From Flavobacteriales bacterium (GTDB lineage Bacteria > Bacteroidota > Bacteroidia > Flavobacteriales_F > PHOS-HE28), in NCBI GenBank assembly GCA_020635725.1, contig JACJZF010000001.1:434001-498000 (forward strand): a DNA stretch of 64,000 bases. The letters are read 5' to 3'. This document shows positions 57,887-64,000 of the stretch, piece after piece (position 1 is the stretch's first letter; every line of letters begins with the position of its first letter). A program made the position numbers and the translations under genes. The notes under the pieces were generated by a model. It was not told the DNA's origin, searched no databases, and saw only the letters and a program-made list of their open reading frames with translations.

Positions 57887-59715
57887 GCCGCCCTTTCCGC
57901 GCTCCGATCGCGGGCCTGGTCCTGTCCGCGTTGATACCGCTGGCGCGGCCGGCTCGGGCGCAGCAGCTTCATCTGCTGCTTCAGGAAGCGCGTACGGGCA
58001 TGACCGAGGCGCTCATCGACACCGCAGCCGCGCTGCCCTATGAAGCGCTCAGCGGAGACCTCGATGCGGCCATCGAGCTGGAGCGATTGGCGCTGAGCTC
58101 CATGCATGCGCGCCATGAAGCGGGCCGCCGCCTCGGCGATGTGATGCTGCTGCTCAGCACCGCGCATTACCTGCGCGGTTCCGCGGATAGCGCCACCCAC
58201 TACGGACTGGCCGCCGTCGAGGTGTTCCGGGGCATCGGCGATGATGCCCGCGCCGGCCATGCCCAATGCGCGATCGCCTACAACATGAAGCGGCGCGACC
58301 TCAACGCGGCATTCGACCTGATGCGGCGCGGCATCAGCACCCTGCGACGTGCGGATGCGCGCTGGGACCTGGCCGGCGACTACAACAAGTTCGGGGTGCT
58401 GCATGAGATGGCCGGGGCCTTGGACAGCGCCCACCACTACTACCGGCGGTCGTATGAGCTGAAGCTCGAGGTTGGCGATAGCCTCACGGTTCCGTTCAGC
58501 ATGAACTGCCTGGGCACGGTGGAGCACATGCGGGGCGACTTCATCTCCGCGGAGCAATGGTTCACGCGCGCTCTGAACATGCGCGCCCGTCGCGGCGATG
58601 CCTTCGGCGTGGCCGAGGAGATGCTCTATTTCGGCGAGCTGTACGAGGCGTGGGGCCGTGCCGATCAAGCCATCGCGGCCTACGAGGATGCACTGTTCCG
58701 TACCGAGCAGGTGGGTTATCCGCGCGGTCGCCAGCAAGCCTGCGACCGGCTCTCCGTGCTGTATGAGCAGGCTGGCCGACTGCCAGAGGCCCTGGCCTCG
58801 GCGCGCAGCGCGGCGCGATTGAAGGACAGCCTGCTGGAGGCCGAGCGCGCGCGTGCCGTGCTCGACCTGGAACAGCGCTACCGGGTGTCGGAGAAGGACA
58901 GGGACCTGCTGACGGCCCGTGCCCAGGCGCAGCGGCGCCGGCTGATCGCATGGGCCACCGGCATCGGCGCGCTGCTCGTGCTGGCCATCGGCGCCCTGTG
59001 GCTCCAGCGTAGGCAGTCGAGGCTGCGGACCGAACGCGACGCGGCGGTGATCGCCGAGCGGGAGCAGGGCCTCAAGGCCGTCTTCGACGCTACCGAGAAG
59101 GAACGCGCCCGTCTCGCCCGCGACCTGCACGACGGCATTGGTCAGCAGCTCGGGGGCCTCAAGCACCGCTTGGAGCATCTGCGCGGAGCGCATGCTGATG
59201 CGCGCCTCGATGCCAGCATCGCCATCGTGGATGAGACAGCCATCGAAGTGCGCGGCCTGGCGCACCAGCTCATGCCGCGATCGCTCAGCCGCCTGGGCCT
59301 GCTGCCAGCGATGCAGGATCTGGTGCATCGCACCTTCGAGGGATCTCCCGTGAAGGCGGCTTTCGACCATGTCGGCATCGATGATGAGCTACCGACCGAT
59401 GCGGCAACCGGCATCTATCGCATCGCGCAGGAGCTCATCTCCAACGTGCTGCGGCATGCGCATGCCACCACCATCGATGTGCAGCTGCTGCGGAACAAGG
59501 GGCACCTGGTGCTCCTGGTGCAGGACGATGGTGTGGGAATACCGGAGAAGCTCGCTGCAGAGGGCCTGGGCATGCGGAGCATGGCTGATCGGGCACGTGC
59601 GCTGGGCGGTACCTTCGCCATCGAGCGGACCGGAGAGCGCGGCACATTGGCCACGGTGCGCATCCCGCTACACCGCGAACCCGATGACGACCATACGCGT
59701 GCTGCTGGTCGATGA
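57883..59715 (+). CDS. TPR-containing sensor histidine kinase (NarL type)
   Basis: 610 residues from a GTG that overlaps the carboxylase stop (GTGA). It has a signal peptide (PIAGLVLSALIPLARPARAQ), then TPR-like helices over ~25-330 (YNKFGVLHEMAGALDSAHHY; RADQAIAAYEDALFRTEQVG), one membrane segment (IAWATGIGALLVLAIGALWL), a HisKA_3 phosphoacceptor (EKERARLARDLHDGIGQQLG; His in LHDG) and an ATPase domain (RIAQELISNVLRHAHATTID; VQDDGVGIPEKLAAEGLGMR). It probably senses a periplasmic signal through TPRs and phosphorylates the regulator encoded directly downstream, whose gene it overlaps by 32 bases. Confidence 0.92.
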   Translation: MSRPFRAPIAGLVLSALIPLARPARAQQLHLLLQEARTGMTEALIDTAAALPYEALSGDLDAAIELERLALSSMHARHEAGRRLGDVMLLLSTAHYLRGSADSATHYGLAAVEVFRGIGDDARAGHAQCAIAYNMKRRDLNAAFDLMRRGISTLRRADARWDLAGDYNKFGVLHEMAGALDSAHHYYRRSYELKLEVGDSLTVPFSMNCLGTVEHMRGDFISAEQWFTRALNMRARRGDAFGVAEEMLYFGELYEAWGRADQAIAAYEDALFRTEQVGYPRGRQQACDRLSVLYEQAGRLPEALASARSAARLKDSLLEAERARAVLDLEQRYRVSEKDRDLLTARAQAQRRRLIAWATGIGALLVLAIGALWLQRRQSRLRTERDAAVIAEREQGLKAVFDATEKERARLARDLHDGIGQQLGGLKHRLEHLRGAHADARLDASIAIVDETAIEVRGLAHQLMPRSLSRLGLLPAMQDLVHRTFEGSPVKAAFDHVGIDDELPTDAATGIYRIAQELISNVLRHAHATTIDVQLLRNKGHLVLLVQDDGVGIPEKLAAEGLGMRSMADRARALGGTFAIERTGERGTLATVRIPLHREPDDDHTRAAGR

Positions 59716-60325
59716 CCACCGCATCATCACCGATGGACTGAAGGAACTGCTGAGCGAAGCCGAAGGTGTGGAGTGCATAGGGACATGCGCCGATGGCGCG
59801 GAGGCGATCGCCGCGGTGGGTCATCTGCTGCCCGATGTGGTGCTCATGGACCTCGACATGCCGGTGCTTGATGGGATCACGGCCACGGAGCGCGTGAAGC
59901 GGAGCCATCCCCGGGTACGCGTCGTGATGCTCAGCATGCATGGCGAGCCGGCCGTGGTGCGCCGCGTGATGGAGGCCGGGGCCGATGGCTACCTCGTGAA
60001 GAACTGCGGGAAGGAGGAGCTGCTGCTCGCTATCCGGCAGGCCCATCAAGGGAATCGCCATTTCGCCAGCGGCCTGCTGGCAGGGCTCCTGACCCAGCAG
60101 CAGGAGAAACATGCCGCCGACGGCCTGCTGAAGGAGCTGAGTGGGCGCGAGGTGGAGGTGCTCGCTGCCTTGGCCGAGGGCCTGGGCAACAAAGAGATCG
60201 GCGACCGCCTGTCAATCAGCCCGCGAACAGTGGACACCCACCGCACCAACCTCATGCGCAAGCTCAATACCCATTCCGTAGCAGGGTTGGTACGGCTGGC
60301 GATCAAGGCGGGCCTGGTCCAATAG
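59684..60325 (+). CDS. NarL/FixJ-family response regulator
   Basis: 213 residues from the ATG at 59684 (MTTIRVLLVDDHRIITDGLK). The receiver domain has Asp10-Asp11, the phosphoacceptor Asp56 in VVLMDLDMPVLDG and Lys in GYLVKNCGKEE. The C-terminal LuxR-type helix-turn-helix is LKELSGREVEVLAALAEGLG followed by NKEIGDRLSISPRTVDTHRT. It is the partner of the overlapping TPR kinase. The longer frame upstream to 59369 lies inside the kinase gene and is rejected. Confidence 0.95.
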   Translation: MTTIRVLLVDDHRIITDGLKELLSEAEGVECIGTCADGAEAIAAVGHLLPDVVLMDLDMPVLDGITATERVKRSHPRVRVVMLSMHGEPAVVRRVMEAGADGYLVKNCGKEELLLAIRQAHQGNRHFASGLLAGLLTQQQEKHAADGLLKELSGREVEVLAALAEGLGNKEIGDRLSISPRTVDTHRTNLMRKLNTHSVAGLVRLAIKAGLVQ

Positions 60326-60366
60326 GGCGGCGTGCCACCGATCGTCGGTCGCCGGCCTTAGCGGCA

Positions 60367-60374
60367 TAACTTGG
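60367..60374 (+). promoter_or_regulatory. Predicted -7 promoter box of the thioredoxin-like gene
   Basis: TAACTTGG, 18 bases upstream of the ATG at 60393, in the 67-base spacer after the regulator gene. Confidence 0.45.
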
Positions 60375-60392
60375 CCCCACAACCCTGAACCC

Positions 60393-61022
60393 ATGATCCT
60401 GAAAACAGCGGCCCTGATCGCCGCAGCCACCCTGGCGGTATCCATGCACGAATTACCGGACCTGCAGATCGGCGCGGCCATGCCGGCCAGCGATGTCCAG
60501 ATGAAGGACGTCAGCGGCGACATGAAATCGCTGAAGGACCTCGCGGGCCGTACCGGCACCCTGGTCGTCTTCTCCTGCAACACCTGCCCCTTCGTGATCG
60601 GCAGCGAAGGAAGCGAGGGATGGGAGGCGCGCTACCCGGAACTCATGGCCTACAGCGCGCGCTTCGGCGTGTCGGTGGTGCTGGTGAACAGCAATGAGGC
60701 CAAGCGCGGCGAAGGCGATGGGTACGCCGACATGCAGGCGCGCTACAAGGAGATGAATTACAGCGGCGCTTACCTGCTGGATGAAGGACACAAGGTGGCC
60801 GATGCCTTCGGCGCCCGCACCACCCCGCACGTCTTCCTCTTCGACAAGAACATGAAGCTCGTGTACAAGGGCGCCATCGATGACAACGTGTCGCGTGCCG
60901 CAGAGGTGAAGGAGCACTGGGTGAAGAACGCCATTGCGAAGCTCGCCGAGGGCACGCCCATCGATCCGGCAACCACCCGCAACGTGGGATGCAGCATCAA
61001 GCGCACGGCGCACAAGCACTGA
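60393..61022 (+). CDS. Secreted thioredoxin-like (AhpC/TSA-type) protein
   Basis: 209 residues with an N-terminal signal-like segment (MILKTAALIAAATLAVSMHE). The redoxin fold shows the CxxC-type site VVFSCNTCPFVIGSEG (Cys residues three apart), SVVLVNSNEAKRGEGDGYAD, AFGARTTPHVFLFDKNMKLV and the late DNVSRAAEVKEHWVKNAIAK. It belongs to the thioredoxin-like proteins of unknown substrate found widely in Bacteroidota, with a probable periplasmic thiol-disulfide role. It is followed by a clear intrinsic terminator, so it is probably monocistronic. Confidence 0.9.
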   Translation: MILKTAALIAAATLAVSMHELPDLQIGAAMPASDVQMKDVSGDMKSLKDLAGRTGTLVVFSCNTCPFVIGSEGSEGWEARYPELMAYSARFGVSVVLVNSNEAKRGEGDGYADMQARYKEMNYSGAYLLDEGHKVADAFGARTTPHVFLFDKNMKLVYKGAIDDNVSRAAEVKEHWVKNAIAKLAEGTPIDPATTRNVGCSIKRTAHKH

Positions 61023-61038
61023 ATGACTCCATGAGGCG

Positions 61039-61063
61039 AGCGCCGGTCCAGTGGGCCAGCGCT
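61039..61063 (+). terminator. Intrinsic terminator after the thioredoxin-like gene
   Basis: Stem of 5 + 5 pairs with one internal mismatch and a 3-base loop: AGCGC, GGTCC, loop AGT, GGGCC, GCGCT. A TTCTTTT run follows. Confidence 0.8.
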
Positions 61064-61164
61064 TTCTTTTCCACGCGCCCCGGACCCTTGCTGGTGGCGG
61101 AGCCGAAGCGCCTTGGGCCGCGCGTGCGTTGATAACTGGCCAGGCCACGGTGTGATGCCGCCGT

Positions 61165-61172
61165 TTCCTTTG
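61165..61172 (+). promoter_or_regulatory. Possible -7 promoter box of purD
   Basis: TTCCTTTG, one base off TAnnTTTG, 17 bases upstream of the purD ATG. Confidence 0.3.
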
Positions 61173-61189
61173 CAGCAAAGCGCAAGCCC

Positions 61190-62494
61190 ATGAATGTCCT
61201 CTTGATCGGCGGTGGCGGAAGGGAGCACGCGCTCGCCTGGAAGATCGCCCAGAGCTCCTTGCTCGATGAGCTCTACATCGCACCGGGCAATCCGGGCACC
61301 GTGCGGCACGGGCGCAATGTGCAGCTGGATCTGGATGATCCCAAGGCCTTGCGCCGCTTCCTCTTGGAGAAGCGCATCCGGATCGTGGTGGTGGGCCCCG
61401 AGGCACCGCTGGTCGATGGGCTCCACGACCGCATCGCGGCAGACCCGCAGCTCAAGGAGGTGACCGTGATCGGCCCACGAGCCCAGGGCGCGCGGCTCGA
61501 GGGCAGCAAGGACTTCGCCAAGGAGTTCATGTTCCGCCACAACATCCCCACGGCCGCGCACCGCACCTTCGTCAAAGGACAGCTTCAGGATGCGCTGGAC
61601 CACCTGGACCGGGTGAACGCGCCGTACGTGATCAAGGCCGATGGCCTCGCGGCGGGCAAAGGCGTTGTCATCACCAACGACAAGAAGGAGGCCGCCAGGA
61701 CCTTGCGCGAGATGCTGCAACAAGGGCGCTTCGGAGAGGCCGGCGAGCGCGTGGTGATCGAGCAGCACCTGAAAGGGGTCGAGTGCAGCGCGTTCCTCAT
61801 CACCGATGGCGATTCCTTCAAGATGCTGCCGGCCGCCAAGGACTACAAGCGCATCGGGCGTGGCGATACCGGGCCGAACACCGGTGGCATGGGCGCCGTC
61901 TCTCCGGTGCCTTTCGCCGACAAGGATTTCATGCAGAAGGTGCATGACCGCATCGCGGCGCCCACCGTGCGCGGCCTGAAGAAGGATGGCATCCCGTATA
62001 GCGGCTTCATCTTCATGGGCCTCATGAACGTGCACGGAGACCCATACGTCATCGAGTACAACGTGCGCCTCGGCGATCCCGAGACTCAGGCCATCCTGCC
62101 AAGGCTCAAGAGCGATCTGCTCGACCTGTTCGAAGGCATCGCGACCGGCACCCTGAGCGAGCGCCATGTGGATGTGGATGACCGCACCACGGTGTGCATC
62201 GTGCTCGCCGCCGATGGTTATCCGGGCGAATACGAGAAGGGTTCCGTGATCAGCGGCGCCGACATGGTGCGCGATGCGTATGTGTTCCAGGCCGGCACCG
62301 CGCGCGAGGGGGATGCCCTGACCACCAACGGCGGCCGCGTGATGGCCGTCACCGGCATGGGCAAGGACCTCGAGAGCGCCATCGCCTCAGCCTACCGCTC
62401 CGCGGCGGTGATCTCCTACGCCGATAAATACATGCGCGACGATATCGGGCACGACCTCGTCAAGCAGCCTGCGCAGCGCGGCGCCTTCCGCTGA
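61190..62494 (+). CDS. purD: Phosphoribosylamine-glycine ligase PurD
   Basis: 434 residues. The N-terminal domain begins MNVLLIGGGGREHALAWKIA; the ATP-grasp core shows APYVIKADGLAAGKGVVITN, VVIEQHLKGVECSAFLITDG, the family signature RGDTGPNTGGMGAVSPVPFA and VIEYNVRLGDPETQAILPRL. It makes glycinamide ribonucleotide, the second step of purine synthesis. It is convergent with a 59-residue membrane protein gene; purQ lies 1.2 kb downstream on the same strand. Confidence 0.97.
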   Translation: MNVLLIGGGGREHALAWKIAQSSLLDELYIAPGNPGTVRHGRNVQLDLDDPKALRRFLLEKRIRIVVVGPEAPLVDGLHDRIAADPQLKEVTVIGPRAQGARLEGSKDFAKEFMFRHNIPTAAHRTFVKGQLQDALDHLDRVNAPYVIKADGLAAGKGVVITNDKKEAARTLREMLQQGRFGEAGERVVIEQHLKGVECSAFLITDGDSFKMLPAAKDYKRIGRGDTGPNTGGMGAVSPVPFADKDFMQKVHDRIAAPTVRGLKKDGIPYSGFIFMGLMNVHGDPYVIEYNVRLGDPETQAILPRLKSDLLDLFEGIATGTLSERHVDVDDRTTVCIVLAADGYPGEYEKGSVISGADMVRDAYVFQAGTAREGDALTTNGGRVMAVTGMGKDLESAIASAYRSAAVISYADKYMRDDIGHDLVKQPAQRGAFR

Positions 62495-62500
62495 TGGGCC

Positions 62501-62680
62501 TCAGGCCATGGTGCCGCTGGACTTCGCGCGGCGATTGTACTTCCCTTGCAGGTTCAACCAATACACCATGCCCAGGAAGAGCACGATGCTGATCAGCGTG
62601 ACGGGCATCCAGCCCATGGCCGAGAGCACCTTGAAGGTCCATTCCAGGAAATGGCCGATGGCGAAAACGATCTCTTGCAT
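62501..62680 (-). CDS. Small membrane protein, 59 residues
   Basis: 59 residues from the ATG at 62680 (MQEIVFAIGHFLEWTFKVLS). One or two hydrophobic segments (MPVTLISIVLFLGMVYWLN) and a basic tail with RRAKSSGTM. Not recognised beyond a general resemblance to short Bacteroidota membrane proteins encoded near purD. A TATCTTCG box lies 22 bases upstream, which supports a real gene; the longer frame to 62989 is antisense to the DUF6427 gene and rejected. Confidence 0.75.
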   Translation of the reverse strand: MQEIVFAIGHFLEWTFKVLSAMGWMPVTLISIVLFLGMVYWLNLQGKYNRRAKSSGTMA

Positions 62681-62702
62681 CGTGCGTAAGCTTGAAGCGG
62701 GG

Positions 62703-62710
62703 CGAAGATA
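62703..62710 (-). promoter_or_regulatory. Predicted -7 promoter box of the 59-residue membrane protein gene
   Basis: TATCTTCG on the minus strand, 22 bases before the ATG at 62680 and 18 bases before the divergent DUF6427 gene. Confidence 0.5.
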
Positions 62711-62728
62711 GCAGCCCACCCGAAGCGC

Positions 62729-63706
62729 ATGCTCCTCACTTTTTTCCGATCCAACCAGCCCGCCGTGCTTCTGGCCGTGCCGCTGCTGGCCGCGCTGCTC
62801 TTCATACCGGCCTTCTGGGGGGCGCCGCCAGCGCACACCGGCGCTATGCCGCTGTCTGCGCTGGTGCACCATCTGACCGGGGGCTACGCTGGGCTGCGGA
62901 CCGGGCTGGCGCTGGTGCTCATCGTGCTGCTGGCGGTTCAGTTGGCCGCGCTGCTCAATGCGCTGGAGCTGCTCGATCGCAGGAACCACTTGGTGGCCCT
63001 GCTCTTCCCTATGCTGTTCGCCGGGCTCAGTCCGTCCATGGCGCTCGATCCCGCGCTGCTCGGCATGCCGCTGGTCCTGTTCGCGCTGCGGCGCACGTGG
63101 GCGCTGCCCAACGCCGGTCCGGGCCTCAGCCGGGTCTTCGATGCCGGCCTCTTGATCGGCCTCGCCGGCCTGTGCTATCTGCCCTACCTGTTCATGCTCT
63201 TCGTGGTGTGGGCGTCCGTCTCGGTCATTCGGCCGTTCGCATGGCGCGAGTACCTGCTGCCGCTGCTCGCCGTGGCCTTGGTGCTGTACCTGGCGTGGGG
63301 CCTGCTACGCGTGCTGGGGCTGGGACCCTGGGAGCCCATGGCCACCCTGCGCGCGCAGGAAGCCACGCCCGCCGTGCTCTGGACCTCCCCGATGCGCAAG
63401 GGCTTCGTTGCTCTGGCGGTGCTCTGGCTCCTGATGGGCTTCGCGGCCTTCAACAAAAGCTACGCGCGCAGCGTGATGCGTGGAAAGAACCAACGTTCCG
63501 GCCTCATGGCCTTGGCCATGGCGCTCGGGATCCTGATGGTGCTCCTTTCGCTGATCAAAGGGGCCTTCCCGTCCGTGATCGCCGCGGTCCCCGCCAGCGT
63601 GATCATGGCCTATCTCGCCTTGGCGCCGCGCAGGCCTTGGCTAGCCGAGCTCGCTACGCTGGCCGGCCTCGGCCTCGCCTTCTGGCTGCAATGGGCGCCG
63701 TCCTAG
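62729..63706 (+). CDS. DUF6427-like polytopic membrane protein
   Basis: 325 residues, about eight hydrophobic segments, opening MLLTFFRSNQPAVLLAVPLL, which fits the short N-terminal FFxSxxP pattern of the DUF6427 family found near purine and cell-envelope genes in Bacteroidota. Other family-like points are LVALLFPMLFAGLSPSMALD and the loop MRKGFVALAVLWLLMGFAAF. Function unknown. It is followed, 30 bases on, by purQ with its own promoter box. Confidence 0.72.
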   Translation: MLLTFFRSNQPAVLLAVPLLAALLFIPAFWGAPPAHTGAMPLSALVHHLTGGYAGLRTGLALVLIVLLAVQLAALLNALELLDRRNHLVALLFPMLFAGLSPSMALDPALLGMPLVLFALRRTWALPNAGPGLSRVFDAGLLIGLAGLCYLPYLFMLFVVWASVSVIRPFAWREYLLPLLAVALVLYLAWGLLRVLGLGPWEPMATLRAQEATPAVLWTSPMRKGFVALAVLWLLMGFAAFNKSYARSVMRGKNQRSGLMALAMALGILMVLLSLIKGAFPSVIAAVPASVIMAYLALAPRRPWLAELATLAGLGLAFWLQWAPS

Positions 63707-63724
63707 CGCGTTCCGGGGCTGGAG

Positions 63725-63732
63725 TACCTTCG
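63725..63732 (+). promoter_or_regulatory. Predicted -7 promoter box of purQ
   Basis: TACCTTCG, 4 bases before the purQ ATG; predicts a leaderless or nearly leaderless mRNA. Confidence 0.5.
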
Positions 63733-63736
63733 CCCC

Positions 63737-64000
63737 ATGAAGTTCGGCGTCGTCACCTTCCCCGGCAGCAATTGCGATGAGGACATGATCCATGTGCTCG
63801 AGTCCGTCATGGGCCAGCACGTGGAGCGCCTCTGGCACAAGGAGCACGACCTCCGTGGGGTGGATATGGTGGTGCTGCCCGGCGGCTTCAGCTACGGCGA
63901 TTACCTGCGTAGCGGAGCCATCGCGCGCTTCTCGCCGATCATGCAAGAGGTGGCTTCGCACGCCCAGCGCGGCGGGCTGGTGCTGGGCGTATGCAATGGG
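63737..64000 (+). CDS. purQ: Phosphoribosylformylglycinamidine synthase subunit PurQ, C-terminus cut by window edge
   Basis: The 88 residues visible start MKFGVVTFPGSNCDEDMIHV and include VVLPGGFSYGDYLRSGAIAR and the nucleophile Cys86 in LVLGVCNG, the class I glutamine amidotransferase signature of PurQ. It supplies ammonia to PurL in the fourth step of purine synthesis. Being a short separate protein, this organism uses the split PurQ/PurL/PurS form. The remaining two thirds lie beyond the window. Confidence 0.95.
   Translation, partial: MKFGVVTFPGSNCDEDMIHVLESVMGQHVERLWHKEHDLRGVDMVVLPGGFSYGDYLRSGAIARFSPIMQEVASHAQRGGLVLGVCNG

Overview
The window is a GC-rich (about 60-65% by eye), densely coded chromosome segment from a member of the Bacteroidota, most likely a high-GC Flavobacteriales-type lineage. 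The evidence is: several secreted proteins ending in the gliding-motility-associated CHU_C (type B) or type A sorting domain of the type IX secretion system (T9SS); DUF3667- and DUF6427-like membrane proteins; few Shine-Dalgarno sequences; and promoter boxes of the Bacteroidota TAnnTTTG class, here mostly in the form TAnnTTnG. No rRNA, tRNA, CRISPR array, prophage or insertion sequence was recognised, and no gene-free stretch exceeds about 170 bases.

Layout. 1-8.2 kb: partial pdxA and an M17 aminopeptidase (pepA), a CHU_C surface protein followed by riboflavin synthase, an M1 metallopeptidase and metF. 8.3-16.9 kb: a same-strand block of three large secreted CHU_C proteins surrounding an ECF sigma factor and an anti-sigma-like protein whose own outer domain is a CHU_C domain. 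17-25.8 kb: lepA, a secreted nuclease-type EEP protein, gpsA, an M28 peptidase, a DUF1232-like protein and a HEAT-cyclophilin lipoprotein. 25.9-33.8 kb: a co-directional metabolic cluster (Orn/Lys/Arg-type PLP decarboxylase, ATP-grasp ligase with a Lys/Arg-rich tail, C45-type Ntn hydrolase/acyltransferase, aldehyde dehydrogenase). Two of its intergenic spacers each carry a GxxExxY cassette bounded by its own inverted repeats. 33.9-45.1 kb: a di-haem YVTN surface protein, lpxD, uvrC, DUF3667, a glycosyltransferase, a second aldehyde dehydrogenase and a T9SS cargo protein. 45.1-49.9 kb: a LysE-like exporter, ATP-grasp, DinB, DoxX, YHS, and an acetyltransferase/glycosyltransferase pair. 50-53.5 kb: a second ECF sigma operon (sigma, anti-sigma-like protein with three repeated helical motifs, TonB-C-like protein, outer-membrane barrel) closed by terminators. 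53.6-64 kb: yebC, a NIT-HAMP histidine kinase, an acyl-CoA carboxylase beta subunit translationally coupled to a TPR histidine kinase and a NarL-type regulator, a thioredoxin-like protein, purD, DUF6427 and partial purQ.

Main points of interest. (1) Two GxxExxY cassettes sit between genes of one operon. Their arms pair better as sense-strand RNA than as DNA, because most differences are G.U wobbles, which suggests an RNA-level element. (2) They interrupt a decarboxylase / ATP-grasp / Ntn-hydrolase gene set that may be an uncharacterised amide-forming pathway. (3) A predicted anti-sigma factor carries a T9SS cargo-type CHU_C domain and is encoded among CHU_C cargo genes. (4) Two unrelated secreted proteins share a long C-terminal module ending in paired NDRDPIL repeats. 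(5) Promoter boxes repeatedly lie only 3-6 bases upstream of start codons, predicting leaderless mRNAs.
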